A stretch of 64,000 bases of DNA from Deltaproteobacteria bacterium (GTDB taxonomy: Bacteria > Myxococcota_A > Polyangia > Polyangiales > Polyangiaceae). The notes under the pieces were generated by a model. That model had not been told where the DNA came from, did not search any database, and saw nothing but the letters and a program-made list of their open reading frames with translations. Below, piece after piece: positions 1 through 8,358 of this stretch (position 1 is the stretch's first letter; every line of letters starts with the position of its first letter). The translations under genes were made by a program, and so were the position numbers. The stretch spans positions 124,001 to 188,000 of the forward strand of contig JACRCQ010000058.1 of NCBI GenBank assembly GCA_016218915.1, in the 5' to 3' direction.

Positions 1-946
1 CCACGCAGCGCAGGCGGCCATTCTGCAACACCGGCTTGAGCATGCTCGACACGTCCATCGAGCTTCCTGAGGCAGAGCCCGCACCCACGATCAGGTGGAT
101 CTCGTCGATGAACAGAATCGGGTTGTCCTTGGTCTGCAGCTCGTCGAGCGCGCCCTTGAGCCGCTCCTCGAACTGCCCCCGGTACTTCGTGCCCGCAAGC
201 AGCGAGCCCAGATCCAGAGCGAATATCTCGGCCCCTCGCAGGGGCTCCGGCACGTCGCCCGCGCAGATCCGCTGCGCCAGCCCTTCCACGATCACGGTCT
301 TGCCCACGCCGGGGTCGCCTACCAGGATGGGGTTGTTCTTCGTGCGCCGGCAGAGCACCTGCATGATGCGCGATAGCTCGGGCTCGCGCCCGATCAACGG
401 CTCGAGCTTGCCCTCCCTGGCCTGCTCGGTGAGGTTGATCGTCACCCGCTTCAGGGGCCGTTTGCGCTGACGCGGCTCGCCCTCCTCTTCGGAGTCGGCG
501 TCGCTCTCGCCCGGCGCCTCCCGTGGCCCGTGCGAGACGTACTCGACCAGATCGAGCCGGGTGACCCCCTGGCGCAGCAGGAAGTAGCAGGCGTTCGATT
601 CGGTCTCGCCGTAGATCGACACCAGCACGTCGTTGGCGTCGATCCTGTCCTTGCTGCTCGACTGCACGTGCAGGATCGCCCGCTCGAGCACGCGGCGGAA
701 CCCCAGCGTCTGCTTGGGATCGTCGTCGCTGCCCTCGGGCAGCAGCGGCACCTGCTTGTCGAAGAACTCCTCCAGATCCGCGCGCAGCTGCTCCACGTCG
801 ACGCCGCACCCGACCAGGGTGTCCTGCGCCGTGGTCTCGAAGATCAGAGAGAAGAGCAGGTGCTCTGGAGCGACGTACTCGTGGTGCCGCGACTTGGCTT
901 CCTGTATGGCGGCCTGGATCGCAAGGCGGAGGGAGTGCTCACTCAT
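1..946 (-). CDS. clpA: ATP-dependent Clp protease ATP-binding subunit ClpA (partial, C-terminal part off window)
   Basis: ClpA is the AAA+ unfoldase that pairs with ClpP in the cytoplasm to unfold and degrade proteins delivered by ClpS or carrying degrons. The first 315 residues are visible. The Clp N-domain spans about residues 1-140 and is followed by a charged linker. The first AAA module has Walker A GDPGVGKT at 210-217, pore-loop KYRG at 254-257 and Walker B ILFIDEIH at 277-284. The ATG at 944-946 opens the Clp N-domain with the normal family beginning. The stop codon lies beyond the left edge. The gene follows clpS by 26 bp on the same strand, the usual clpS-clpA order, and a CULT-domain gene precedes clpS. 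The assignment to ClpA rather than ClpC rests on the adjacent clpS and the N-domain sequence, and is firm. Confidence 0.96.
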   Translation of the reverse strand, partial: MSEHSLRLAIQAAIQEAKSRHHEYVAPEHLLFSLIFETTAQDTLVGCGVDVEQLRADLEEFFDKQVPLLPEGSDDDPKQTLGFRRVLERAILHVQSSSKDRIDANDVLVSIYGETESNACYFLLRQGVTRLDLVEYVSHGPREAPGESDADSEEEGEPRQRKRPLKRVTINLTEQAREGKLEPLIGREPELSRIMQVLCRRTKNNPILVGDPGVGKTVIVEGLAQRICAGDVPEPLRGAEIFALDLGSLLAGTKYRGQFEERLKGALDELQTKDNPILFIDEIHLIVGAGSASGSSMDVSSMLKPVLQNGRLRCV

Positions 947-972
947 CGGCGTTCCATCGGCATCGGCTCCAT

Positions 973-1293
973 CTACGCCGCAGGTTCCACGGTGCACTTG
1001 AGCGGGTGCCCCTGCTCGCGTGCAAGGGCGGTCGCTTCCGCCTGCTTGGTCTCTGCAATGTCGCGCGTGAATGTTCCCGCGATCGCCTTGCCTTTGACGT
1101 GCACGTCGAGCATCAGCTGCGCCGCTGCCGCGGGCGTGTGGTGGAAGATTCGGACCAGGATCATCTGCACGAAGTCCATGGTCGTGTAGTCGTCGTTATG
1201 CAAGATCACGTTGTAGGGGCGGGGCCTTCTCGTGGAGGTGTGCTCCTCGGTGACCACCTCGCCGTCCAGCTCGCGCTCTTCTCGCTCTCCCAT
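973..1293 (-). CDS. clpS: ATP-dependent Clp protease adaptor ClpS
   Basis: ClpS is the N-degron adaptor that binds destabilising N-terminal residues and hands the substrate to ClpA. The protein has 106 residues, the family length. A disordered N-terminal tail of about 25 residues would be the part that enters the ClpA pore. The substrate-pocket residues N33, D34 and D35 are in HNDDYT, followed by M39 and H65, and match the ligand-binding residues of characterised ClpS proteins. The start has an AGGAA-like ribosome site about eight bases upstream. The gene sits between the CULT-domain gene (21 bp away) and clpA (26 bp away), all on the minus strand, so one transcript is likely. Confidence 0.96.
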   Translation of the reverse strand: MGEREERELDGEVVTEEHTSTRRPRPYNVILHNDDYTTMDFVQMILVRIFHHTPAAAAQLMLDVHVKGKAIAGTFTRDIAETKQAEATALAREQGHPLKCTVEPAA

Positions 1294-1314
1294 GGCTCGA
1301 TTCCTAGCACACTA

Positions 1315-1752
1315 CTACGACCCGTCGGGGCCTGCGCCCGGATCCTCGACCAGCCGATCGCACACCAGACCCCAGAACGCGCGCGTCGCGGACCGGAAAG
1401 CCCAGCCCAGGTGGACACCGCACCGGGCGCACGTCTGCACCGTCCAGCCGTAACCGGCAAACCAGGCGAATTCCGTGGACTCCTGCCCACTCCGCCGGCA
1501 CCCCGGAGCCTCGGAATAGCACGCGATGTGGAACACCAGGCCGTGCGGATTGGCGAACGTGTGACGATGCGCCCCGTCGATCTCCACGCGCCGGTCGGTC
1601 GTCGTCACCTTGTTCCCGCACCGCGCGCAGAGCACGCCTTTGCGCGCCTCCTCCGTCCCGTCCTCGGGATCGGTACGGGACTCCGACGCCGTGCCCCCGC
1701 CCAGGCCTCGACGGTGCTGCAGGCATACAAAGGGCCGGACTTCCACGTTCAT
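1315..1752 (-). CDS. CULT-domain protein (bacterial cereblon-type cyclic-imide-binding domain)
   Basis: This 145-residue protein matches the thalidomide-binding (CULT) domain of eukaryotic cereblon. It has two zinc-binding CxxC pairs (C42/C45 and C108/C111), the FANPHG block at 66-71, and the segment from about 91 to 128 that forms the ligand cage. The three cage tryptophans are W97 (in AWF), W103 (in GYGW) and W117 (in HLGW), and the family's FWGL tail follows at 126-129. No Lon-like or DDB1-binding region is present, so it is a single-domain bacterial form. In cereblon this pocket binds glutarimide drugs and C-terminal cyclic imides on proteins. The role of bacterial versions is not established. 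The gene is 21 bp upstream of clpS-clpA on the same strand, which suggests a link to proteolysis. Residues 1-40 look disordered. Confidence 0.88.
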   Translation of the reverse strand: MNVEVRPFVCLQHRRGLGGGTASESRTDPEDGTEEARKGVLCARCGNKVTTTDRRVEIDGAHRHTFANPHGLVFHIACYSEAPGCRRSGQESTEFAWFAGYGWTVQTCARCGVHLGWAFRSATRAFWGLVCDRLVEDPGAGPDGS

Positions 1753-1782
1753 GCGTGTTCGGGCTCGCGTCCGAGGCCAGCC

Positions 1783-1811
1783 AGGGTAGCACCCGTCCGC
1801 AGTCGATCCAA
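1783..1811 (-). promoter_or_regulatory. Possible sigma-70 promoter for the CULT-clpS-clpA transcript
   Basis: On the minus strand TTGGAT (1811-1806) and TACCCT (1788-1783) are separated by 17 bases, about 30 bases upstream of the CULT start codon. The match to consensus is only partial (three of six bases in each box), so this is a candidate supported mainly by its position. Confidence 0.35.
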
Positions 1812-1885
1812 TCGGGTGATCGTGCGTTCTTCCGCACGGGCCACTGACGTGTTAATCCTGATCGCGACAGGACAGGAGGCGACGG

Positions 1886-2497
1886 ATGGCGTTCGCAGGA
1901 GATGGTTCCACGACCGTAGAGCGCTCGGCTGCAATGTCGATCTACCTGAAGACCCCCCGGGTGCTCTGGGGCGCCATGCTCACGGCATCGCTGCTCTTCT
2001 GCGGCGCGAGCTGCATTCCGTTGGCTCCCTACTTCAAGTCCGACCCGGTGCCGTTCATCATCGCGCCGTGCATGTGCATGGTGGCGCTCGTCGACGCGGT
2101 CATGAGCTTCGTGTTTCCTCGCATGCAGTTCGCGGGTTGGTGCAAGCGCAATCTGGCTGACAAGGTGACCAGCGAGCGTGATCCGAATGCCGACGTCATG
2201 TTCCGTACGGCGGCTCCAGAGATCAAGGTGCTGCGATTGGATCGCGCCCGGATCCGCTCCGTGATTGCGGTTTGGCAAACCGCGTTCGTGATCGCCTCGG
2301 CCTTGTCCGAGTCGGTCGCGTTGATTGGGGCCACGTTGTCCATCCTCGGCTTCTGGCCGGCCTGGTCTGCGCCGATCGGCTTCGCGGGGTTCGTGCTCCT
2401 GCTGCTGCGCTGGCCCTCCGAAAAGGCCGTGCTCGGGCCCATCGAGCGCGCGGTCGGTGCCAGGGTCCTGCTCGGTGACGTCTCCGTGCGCGGCTAG
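1886..2497 (+). CDS. Hypothetical integral membrane protein
   Basis: I do not recognise the family. The product has 203 residues and about four hydrophobic segments (roughly 28-48, 53-78, 127-150 and 155-175). A cytoplasmic-looking charged stretch between the second and third segments is rich in Arg, Asp and Lys. The ATG at 1886 is chosen because AGGAGG at 1874-1879 lies six bases upstream; an internal ATG at 1934 is less well supported. The gene is divergent from the CULT-clpS-clpA operon and precedes a Cys-rich lipoprotein gene with its own promoter-like sequence. No catalytic motif is visible. Confidence 0.7.
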   Translation: MAFAGDGSTTVERSAAMSIYLKTPRVLWGAMLTASLLFCGASCIPLAPYFKSDPVPFIIAPCMCMVALVDAVMSFVFPRMQFAGWCKRNLADKVTSERDPNADVMFRTAAPEIKVLRLDRARIRSVIAVWQTAFVIASALSESVALIGATLSILGFWPAWSAPIGFAGFVLLLLRWPSEKAVLGPIERAVGARVLLGDVSVRG

Positions 2498-2526
2498 CTA
2501 GCTAGACGTCTGCGAGAGCGGCGGGC

Positions 2527-2556
2527 TTGACGGGATCGAATCGCAGCCCGTACGAT
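2527..2556 (+). promoter_or_regulatory. Putative sigma-70 promoter for the Cys-rich lipoprotein
   Basis: TTGACG at 2527-2532 and TACGAT at 2551-2556 are 18 bases apart and lie about 40 bases upstream of the ATG at 2595. The match is five of six and four of six bases respectively. Confidence 0.5.
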
Positions 2557-2594
2557 GGAGATCTCGTTCAATAGCTAGAGAAGGGAGCTCGGCC

Positions 2595-4154
2595 ATGATG
2601 CGCGCAAGGATCGCTTTGGCTTCAATCGTTCTTGCATTCGCGGGCGTCGGCATGTTCGCCGGCTGCGGTTCCTCCGAATCCTCGACGCCGGCCGAGACCG
2701 GTGGCAGCGGCGGCACCACGGCCGACGGTTCTGCAGGAACGGCCGGTATTGCGGGCACGGGCGGCACCAAGGCTGACGGGTCAGCGGGCACGGGCGGAGC
2801 CACGGGCGATGGCTCGGCAGGCAAGGGCGGCTCCACGGACGGCTCGGCCGGCACCGGTGGCGGAGCAGGCGACGACGGCGCTGCAGGGCAGCCGGACGGT
2901 GCAGCCGGGGCAGCGGGCGAGGCAAGCGTCGGCTGCGGCAGCGATGGCGATTGCGCCCCTCCCACCCCCTATTGCGAGCCCACGTCCAAGGTGTGCGTGC
3001 AGTGCCTCAGCAGCACCAACTGCGCCAACACCAACAACCCGGCATGCGACCCGGCCAGCCACAAGTGCGTCGAGTGCGTCGACAACTCGACCTGCTCCGG
3101 CAACCAACCCTATTGCAATGTCCCTGAGCTGACCTGCGTGCAGTGCATGACCGACGCGAACTGCGGCGCAGCGAACCTCAAGTGCGATCTCGTGGTGCAC
3201 CAGTGCAAGCACGTCTGCACCTCGGATCAGGACTGCATGGGCCAACCAGGGACGTCGCACTGCCAGACCACGCTCGGCTATTGCGTGCAATGCACTGGAC
3301 CCAACCAGTGCTTCGGCGGGCACCCGGTCTGCGACACGAACACCAACCTCTGCGTCGAATGCGCGGTCGATCAGGATTGCCAGTACCAGCCCGGGCAGCC
3401 CAAGTGCGATCCAGCCACCCAGCACTGCGTCGAATGCCTGGTCAAAGCCGACTGCACCAACGCAGCCGAAGACTGCGTCAACGGCGAGTGCTCCTGTCCG
3501 GCCGGCACCGAGCACTGCCAGGGGAGCAACGATTGCGTCGACGTGACCAGCAGCGCAGAGCATTGCGGCAACTGCTGGACTCAGTGCATGCCCGGTGAAT
3601 CGTGTGTGTCCGGCCAGTGCACCTGCCCCGCGGGCTTGTCCGATTGTGGCAACGCCTGTGCTGACACCAACAACGATCCACGCAACTGCGGCGGCTGCTA
3701 CCAGCAGTGCACCGCCAGCCAGGTCTGCGTCTCCGGAGCGTGCGCCTGTCGCCCCGGCTTCCAGCTGTGCGGAAACACTTGCAGGGACATCACGAGCGAC
3801 CCGCACAACTGCGGCGCTTGCGGAACCACCTGCGGCAACGGTCAGAAGTGCGAGGCCAGCGCTTGCTCCGCGGGCCAGTGCACAGCCGGGCTCACCTCCT
3901 GCCAGGCCATGGGGGGAGGCACTTCTTGCGTGGATACGGACACCAATCCTGTGCGCTGCGGCAACTGCTTCACCCAGTGCCAGAACAACGAGGTCTGCAT
4001 CGGTGGCAACTGCGTGAACTACAGCCCGGCAACCCCCTGCAACACCTGCCCGTGCACCACCCAGTGCGATGCGCTCTTCGGCAACAATTCGACCTGCTGC
4101 CCAGGCTTCGCAAACGGCGTGGTCAACTGCGTCGATAACGACGCCTGCCAGTAG
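2595..4154 (+). CDS. Cys-rich repeat lipoprotein with Gly/Ala-rich linker
   Basis: A secreted lipoprotein of 519 residues. The N-terminal signal peptide ends in a lipobox (FAGC, Cys about residue 24). A low-complexity Gly/Ser/Ala/Thr linker runs to about residue 112. Tandem Cys-rich modules follow, spaced about 35-45 residues apart. The first set carries CVQC/CVEC motifs, and the second set (from about 290) has the CPAG...CG..C.D...NCG.C pattern common in myxobacterial surface proteins. It ends in a CC-containing tail. Such proteins are often mis-annotated, and no enzymatic function is visible. Many disulphides are likely outside the cytoplasm. It follows the membrane-protein gene by about 100 bp. 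Confidence 0.82.
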   Translation: MMRARIALASIVLAFAGVGMFAGCGSSESSTPAETGGSGGTTADGSAGTAGIAGTGGTKADGSAGTGGATGDGSAGKGGSTDGSAGTGGGAGDDGAAGQPDGAAGAAGEASVGCGSDGDCAPPTPYCEPTSKVCVQCLSSTNCANTNNPACDPASHKCVECVDNSTCSGNQPYCNVPELTCVQCMTDANCGAANLKCDLVVHQCKHVCTSDQDCMGQPGTSHCQTTLGYCVQCTGPNQCFGGHPVCDTNTNLCVECAVDQDCQYQPGQPKCDPATQHCVECLVKADCTNAAEDCVNGECSCPAGTEHCQGSNDCVDVTSSAEHCGNCWTQCMPGESCVSGQCTCPAGLSDCGNACADTNNDPRNCGGCYQQCTASQVCVSGACACRPGFQLCGNTCRDITSDPHNCGACGTTCGNGQKCEASACSAGQCTAGLTSCQAMGGGTSCVDTDTNPVRCGNCFTQCQNNEVCIGGNCVNYSPATPCNTCPCTTQCDALFGNNSTCCPGFANGVVNCVDNDACQ

Positions 4155-4282
4155 CACCCCCCTTCGCTGTCTCTTTTTTTTCGAGTCGGGGGAATGCATC
4201 CCCCTGAGCCCCCGTACCATCCTGCACCACGCGCCAACCCCGTCCGTGCTCCGCATCGACAGGGGACTGGGAGGTCTCAGGC

Positions 4283-4579
4283 ATGGCAGGCAAGGCATTG
4301 AAGTGCGAGCAGGCACAAGACGCGACCGTGGTCTCGATCATGACCGTTCGCGCTTTCGAGCAGATGCTCGCTTCAGCCGGCTACCGACGGATCGCCCCGT
4401 CGCGACTCGGAGACCGCGCGGCCGGTGTCAGCCTGTGGCTCGGCCGTCACCACTACGTGATCGTTTCGGGCGTGCGGGTGATCGTAGGCGAGGCCGTGTC
4501 GCTCGCCTGCCTTCTGAGAACCACGCTCCGGGATCTCGACTGCGCCACCTTGCATCGTCTCAAGGAAGACCGCGCCTAG
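4283..4579 (+). CDS. Small hypothetical protein
   Basis: A 98-residue protein of unknown family. A GGGAGG-like ribosome site lies about eight bases before the ATG, and codon use matches the neighbours. No signal peptide is obvious. A central hydrophobic beta-like stretch (about 50-70, around HHYVIVSGVRVIVGEAV) suggests a small compact domain, and an Arg/Leu-rich helix follows. It lies alone between a lipoprotein gene and a convergent SH3-domain gene. The region between 4155 and 4282 has a T-run at 4174-4181 and a GGGGG/CCCCC hairpin at about 4188-4204, in an order that does not form a canonical terminator for either strand. Confidence 0.5.
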   Translation: MAGKALKCEQAQDATVVSIMTVRAFEQMLASAGYRRIAPSRLGDRAAGVSLWLGRHHYVIVSGVRVIVGEAVSLACLLRTTLRDLDCATLHRLKEDRA

Positions 4580-4621
4580 CGCCGCGTGCGCGCCCGCGTT
4601 TGGAGCCGCAAGTCGCTGCTC

Positions 4622-5524
4622 TCAGTAGCCGGCGCGACGGATGCCCTTGTACGACGAGCTGAGGGATCGAAGGTCGTGCACGCATCCCGCTGAGCACCCC
4701 TTGCATTCGTAGACCCACATGCTTCCCCAGCCGTCGCCCGAATCGTAGAGCACCACGTGCCCACTCGATCCGTTGTTGTAGGCCAACCCGTCCGCGCTCT
4801 CGAGCGACCCGCGCGACACGATGCTCCACTGCGACGTGCTGTGGATGAAGTCCCCGGTGCTGTAGGGGTGGGAGTCGGACGTGAGCGAGTCGTTGCTGCT
4901 CGGCACCTGCCAGGCCTTTGCGACCATTCCGGAGCAGTCCGCACCGTAGCTGCCGCTGTGCGAGCAGCTCGGGCACGAGCCGCTGCACGAGCCCTTGGTG
5001 GAAGAGGTCGGGCCTTCAGGACGCCACCGCCCATGCCCCCACCAATAGGAGAACCCGACCGAGGCCTGTGCACGCTGGATCGCCGCAGCCCTCGAGCCTG
5101 ACGGAGCCGGCGGGTCTGGGTCGTTGTTCGTGTCGTCGTCTTCGGGCGATGCCACCAGCTGGAGATACGCCCCGTATACCCACCCCACGGTTCCCTGATG
5201 CTTCACCTTGTAAAAAGAGTTGGTCGGCGTCTCCTGATCAACCGTCACAACCTGGGTCCCCTCTGGCAGCACCCGGATGACCGAGTTCGAGGTCGAAGCG
5301 CCTTTCCGGAAGTTCACCCCAGCAGTCGTTGCCAGCGTACTGCCGACCGGCACCGCCCCCTTCATCCCTGATGCTGTGATCTCGATGTCCTCAGGCGCGC
5401 CGTAGACTTCCTGCGACTCCGGTGTGGCTGCGGTGCAGCCGCACGCCAGCGACAGGAACACCAACAGGGCCCAGCAAGTCACCTGCATCGGTCGGGTCAG
5501 GGAATGATTTCGGGGGTGGGGCAT
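4622..5524 (-). CDS. SH3-domain lipoprotein with NlpC/P60-like C-terminal domain
   Basis: A probable exported peptidoglycan-active protein of 300 residues. The signal region ends in a lipobox-like ACGC. A bacterial SH3 (SH3b) domain spans about residues 50-120, with the typical GVNFRKGAST start and WVYGAYL end. An Asp/Pro linker leads to a C-terminal NlpC/P60-like domain with the candidate catalytic Cys in GADCSGM and a His in GHVVLY. A Cys-rich insertion precedes the catalytic Cys. The start at 5524 was chosen because the longer reading frame adds a non-signal, Arg-rich extension. An ATG at 5488 would give an even shorter signal. It is divergent from the beta-propeller gene at 5653. Confidence 0.75.
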   Translation of the reverse strand: MPHPRNHSLTRPMQVTCWALLVFLSLACGCTAATPESQEVYGAPEDIEITASGMKGAVPVGSTLATTAGVNFRKGASTSNSVIRVLPEGTQVVTVDQETPTNSFYKVKHQGTVGWVYGAYLQLVASPEDDDTNNDPDPPAPSGSRAAAIQRAQASVGFSYWWGHGRWRPEGPTSSTKGSCSGSCPSCSHSGSYGADCSGMVAKAWQVPSSNDSLTSDSHPYSTGDFIHSTSQWSIVSRGSLESADGLAYNNGSSGHVVLYDSGDGWGSMWVYECKGCSAGCVHDLRSLSSSYKGIRRAGY

Positions 5525-5652
5525 CTCGATCCTCCGACGTTGTCCGGCGGCCGTTCTGCTAGAGTCATGCCGACCCGCGACCGTCAGGCCCGCGTCTCGC
5601 ATGGGACGCCTACAAGACCCGAGAAACCGTGCCGTTTGACCGCACCCACGCC

Positions 5653-6738
5653 ATGTCAAAGCGCTCAATCTGGATCCTTGCAGCCTGCCTGTTCATCGTC
5701 GCCGCCCTCGTCGCGGCCCAATGCGTCGCCACCCCCTCGAAGTCCAAGGATCGCCGCGCCTCGGACAAGACGCAGGCGACTGCAAGCGCGTTTGCTGTGG
5801 TCACCACCCCGCTGCCTCCGGTGGGTGTGAAGCCTGTGCAAGACGAGCGTGACGCAGCTTTCAGCCGCGTTCGCGTGGCAGCGCCTTGGGGAACTTCCGC
5901 TGGCGACCTTGGAAGGCTGCGGCCGCAAGAGGGGAACCCAGAGGCGCCGATGAGCTTTGCCTTCACCCCTGACGGCAAGATGGTCGCGCTCGATCAGGTC
6001 AATCGGCGTCTGTCGTTCTTCAACAAGAACGGTCAGCATGAGCGGGACATCAAGACCGAGCAAAGGGTGCCCCAGGACGTGGCCGTGGCGAAGAACGGCA
6101 ACCTGGCTGTGCTGGATCGGCTTGGAGACAAGGACGTCACGATCGTCGACAAGGACGGCAGAGCCGTAGGCAAGCTCCCTCTCGAAGGCCCTGGGATTCC
6201 AAAGACCGGCGGCGTGACAGGCGTGTTCGTCGACGGAAAGGACGTCTACGCGGAATACGAGCATGGAAAGCTGGTGCTCCTGGGGGGCGTGGACGGCACC
6301 GTGGCCAAGGATCGAAGTGAACTCCCTGGGCGTCCATCACGGGATGGCAGGCTGATCATCGCGGCCGGTATCGTGCAGGCCGTTGAGGGGCGGATGTGGG
6401 TAAGCGCCACGGATCGCGCAACCATGACGCATCGCTTCACGCGCGAGTTGCGCATGGCCATGCCCATATTGCGCATCGTCCTGCTCGATTCGGACCTCGC
6501 CGGTACAATCTATACCGCTGCGCACCTCGGCGATGAGACGCTGGATACCGCCTCTGGAGTCCAGCTCGTCTGCCTTGACCCGGACAAGGGCAATCCGATC
6601 GGTCGCGCGTTCATTCCGGTGCCCGACGATCCGGACGAGATGTTCAAAACGATGACCGTACTCGACGAAGGGGGCGTGGTGATCGCGGTGCCCTCAGACC
6701 ACGGCATCGAGTATCGGACCTACGGCTGCAACGACTGA
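5653..6738 (+). CDS. Exported beta-propeller-like protein (NHL/WD-type repeats)
   Basis: The product has 361 residues with an N-terminal hydrophobic anchor or signal peptide. Repeats of the type SFAFTPDGKMVALDQ, DVAVAKNGNLAVLD and VTGVFVDGKDVYAEY indicate a blade-forming NHL-like propeller between about residues 75 and 330. The ATG at 5653 is preferred to the upstream 5629 codon because it places Lys/Arg directly before the hydrophobic segment. No enzymatic residues are recognised; propellers of this type usually bind ligands or proteins. It is divergent from the SH3/NlpC lipoprotein gene, and the 128 bp between them must hold both promoters. Confidence 0.65.
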   Translation: MSKRSIWILAACLFIVAALVAAQCVATPSKSKDRRASDKTQATASAFAVVTTPLPPVGVKPVQDERDAAFSRVRVAAPWGTSAGDLGRLRPQEGNPEAPMSFAFTPDGKMVALDQVNRRLSFFNKNGQHERDIKTEQRVPQDVAVAKNGNLAVLDRLGDKDVTIVDKDGRAVGKLPLEGPGIPKTGGVTGVFVDGKDVYAEYEHGKLVLLGGVDGTVAKDRSELPGRPSRDGRLIIAAGIVQAVEGRMWVSATDRATMTHRFTRELRMAMPILRIVLLDSDLAGTIYTAAHLGDETLDTASGVQLVCLDPDKGNPIGRAFIPVPDDPDEMFKTMTVLDEGGVVIAVPSDHGIEYRTYGCND

Positions 6739-6784
6739 TGGGTTTGCACAGCCGCGCGCAGAGCTGATCGAATAGGATTCTCCC

Positions 6785-7744
6785 ATGCAACCCCTGCGAG
6801 CGGTCGTGACCGCGGGCGTCGCGCTCGCCTCGACGATCTACGCTCGAGGAGCGCTCGCCGAACCAGCCCAGAGCGTCGCGCTCCACTGGCGCGCCGAGGC
6901 GCCCGGATGCATTGACCGTGAAGCGCTCGCCGCGAGCGTCGAGTCGACGCTCGGCCGACCGGTGTTCCACTCTGCGCAGCCGCCGGTGGCCACCGTGGAC
7001 GGAAGCGTCAGCGCGTTTGAGCCAGCAGGCTACCGCGCGCGGATCGTGCTCCGATCGTCCAGGGGCGTGCGCGTCGCCGAGCGTGACATCGAGACCCGCG
7101 GCGAGCCGTGCTCACGGCTGGACGACTCGATCGCGGTGGTGATTACGCTGATGATCGACGAGCTTCGCCAGGTGCCATCACCATGGAAGGTGCCCAGGGT
7201 CCCTCCACGGCAGGGGCCGGAGCTCCAGGTGTCCGCGGCAGCAGGCGTCGGCGCCTCCCGGGGGCTGCTGCCGTCAACGGCCCCGTTCGGGTTTCTCCGT
7301 GCTGAAGGAGGGCACCCGTCCGTCTGGCCGATCGCGCTGTCGCTGCGCGGGTGGGCCCCATCGGAAAAGGTCGACCAGGGGGTGGGCGCAAGGTTCACCG
7401 CCTGGTCTGCGGATCTCGGCTTGTGCCCAACGCTCGTCGATCACCTTTCCTGGAAGCTCGGAGTCTGCGGTGGGGCAGGGGTGCTGACCGTCGGCACCGA
7501 CTCGGTCGGGCTCGTAGGTGGCGCCAATTCGAGCAAGGTGCTCGGCTTCGGCGCAGCGTCCGGTTCGGCTGGGCTTCGCATTGCCGGCCCGATCTGGCTG
7601 CGGCTCGACGTCTCTGCAATGATTCCGTTTCGGCGACTGCACTACTGGTACACGGGGCGAGACGGCTCCGCGCACCCGGTTCACGAGGGCTCGGTGGGGG
7701 CCCCGATGGTCTCTCTGGGGGTGCAAGTGCACTCCGGTTCATAA
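6785..7744 (+). CDS. Hypothetical exported protein preceding a sigma factor gene
   Basis: The product has 319 residues and an N-terminal signal peptide (cleavage about residue 25, after GALA). The N-terminal half resembles the short domain that many myxobacterial envelope proteins carry, with a conserved pattern around WRAEAPGC and CSRLDDSIAVVITLMID. The C-terminal half has alternating hydrophobic residues and Gly/aromatic stretches, consistent with an outer-membrane or beta-rich fold, and it ends with a beta-strand-like segment. It lies 53 bp upstream of a sigma factor gene on the same strand and may be part of the same envelope-related unit. The molecular function is unknown. Confidence 0.65.
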   Translation: MQPLRAVVTAGVALASTIYARGALAEPAQSVALHWRAEAPGCIDREALAASVESTLGRPVFHSAQPPVATVDGSVSAFEPAGYRARIVLRSSRGVRVAERDIETRGEPCSRLDDSIAVVITLMIDELRQVPSPWKVPRVPPRQGPELQVSAAAGVGASRGLLPSTAPFGFLRAEGGHPSVWPIALSLRGWAPSEKVDQGVGARFTAWSADLGLCPTLVDHLSWKLGVCGGAGVLTVGTDSVGLVGGANSSKVLGFGAASGSAGLRIAGPIWLRLDVSAMIPFRRLHYWYTGRDGSAHPVHEGSVGAPMVSLGVQVHSGS

Positions 7745-7797
7745 ACGCCGGCGCTTGCGGACATGTAGGTGCAGGCGGTGAAGACTTGGAAGCTGCA

Positions 7798-8358
7798 ATG
7801 TCGTTGAACGCGTGGTTGTCGATCGGTCGGCGCAAGGAGGCTGCGGCTCCTGCCCTGTCGTTCGAACGCCTGTTCAACGATCATGCTGCGTACGTCGGCA
7901 GATGCCTGCGATACCTCGGCGTCGGCGAGTCGGACCTGGAAGATTGCTGCCAGGAGGTCTTCCTCGTGGTGCATCGTCGGCTGGGCGACCTCGACCCCGA
8001 GGCGACCGTCCGCGCCTGGGTCCGCCAGATCTGCGTGCACGTGGCCCAGAATCATCGAAGGTCGCGACGTCGCCGTCGCGAGCAACCCGTGGGCGAGCCA
8101 GTCGAAGTCGCGCGCGCGGCCAACCAGGAAAGCGCCGTGGAGCAGAGCGAGCTGCGCACCACGCTCCTGGAGGTGCTCGACAAGCTCAGTGACGATCAGC
8201 GGACTGTGTTCGTTCTCTTCGAGATCGAGCGCATGCCCATGGGTGAAGTGGCTACCGCGGTCGGCGCTCCGCTTCAGACCGCATATTCGCGTCTCCACGC
8301 GGCGCGCGCGCGCGTGCAGGAGGCGGTCGCCCGCATGGAGACAGGCCCAGCCTCATGA
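7798..8358 (+). CDS. RNA polymerase sigma factor, ECF-like sigma-70 family
   Basis: A 186-residue sigma factor with the two-domain ECF layout. Region 2 spans about 20-90, including LEDCCQEVFLVVHRRL (region 2.2 for core binding) and RAWVRQICVHVAQNHRR (2.3-2.4). Region 4 spans about 125-180 with LSDDQRTVFVLFEIERM, followed by the helix-turn-helix MGEVATAVGAPLQTAYSRLHAARARV. The ATG at 7798 is chosen since the region upstream in the same frame overlaps the preceding gene. Its stop overlaps the next gene's start (ATGA at 8355-8358), so the downstream membrane protein is translationally coupled and likely its regulator. Confidence 0.88.
   Translation: MSLNAWLSIGRRKEAAAPALSFERLFNDHAAYVGRCLRYLGVGESDLEDCCQEVFLVVHRRLGDLDPEATVRAWVRQICVHVAQNHRRSRRRRREQPVGEPVEVARAANQESAVEQSELRTTLLEVLDKLSDDQRTVFVLFEIERMPMGEVATAVGAPLQTAYSRLHAARARVQEAVARMETGPAS

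Noticed and set aside
4174..4205. T-run and G/C hairpin taken as an intrinsic terminator
   Set aside because: The T-run lies before the hairpin on the plus strand and reads as an A-run after it on the minus strand, so the canonical order is missing.
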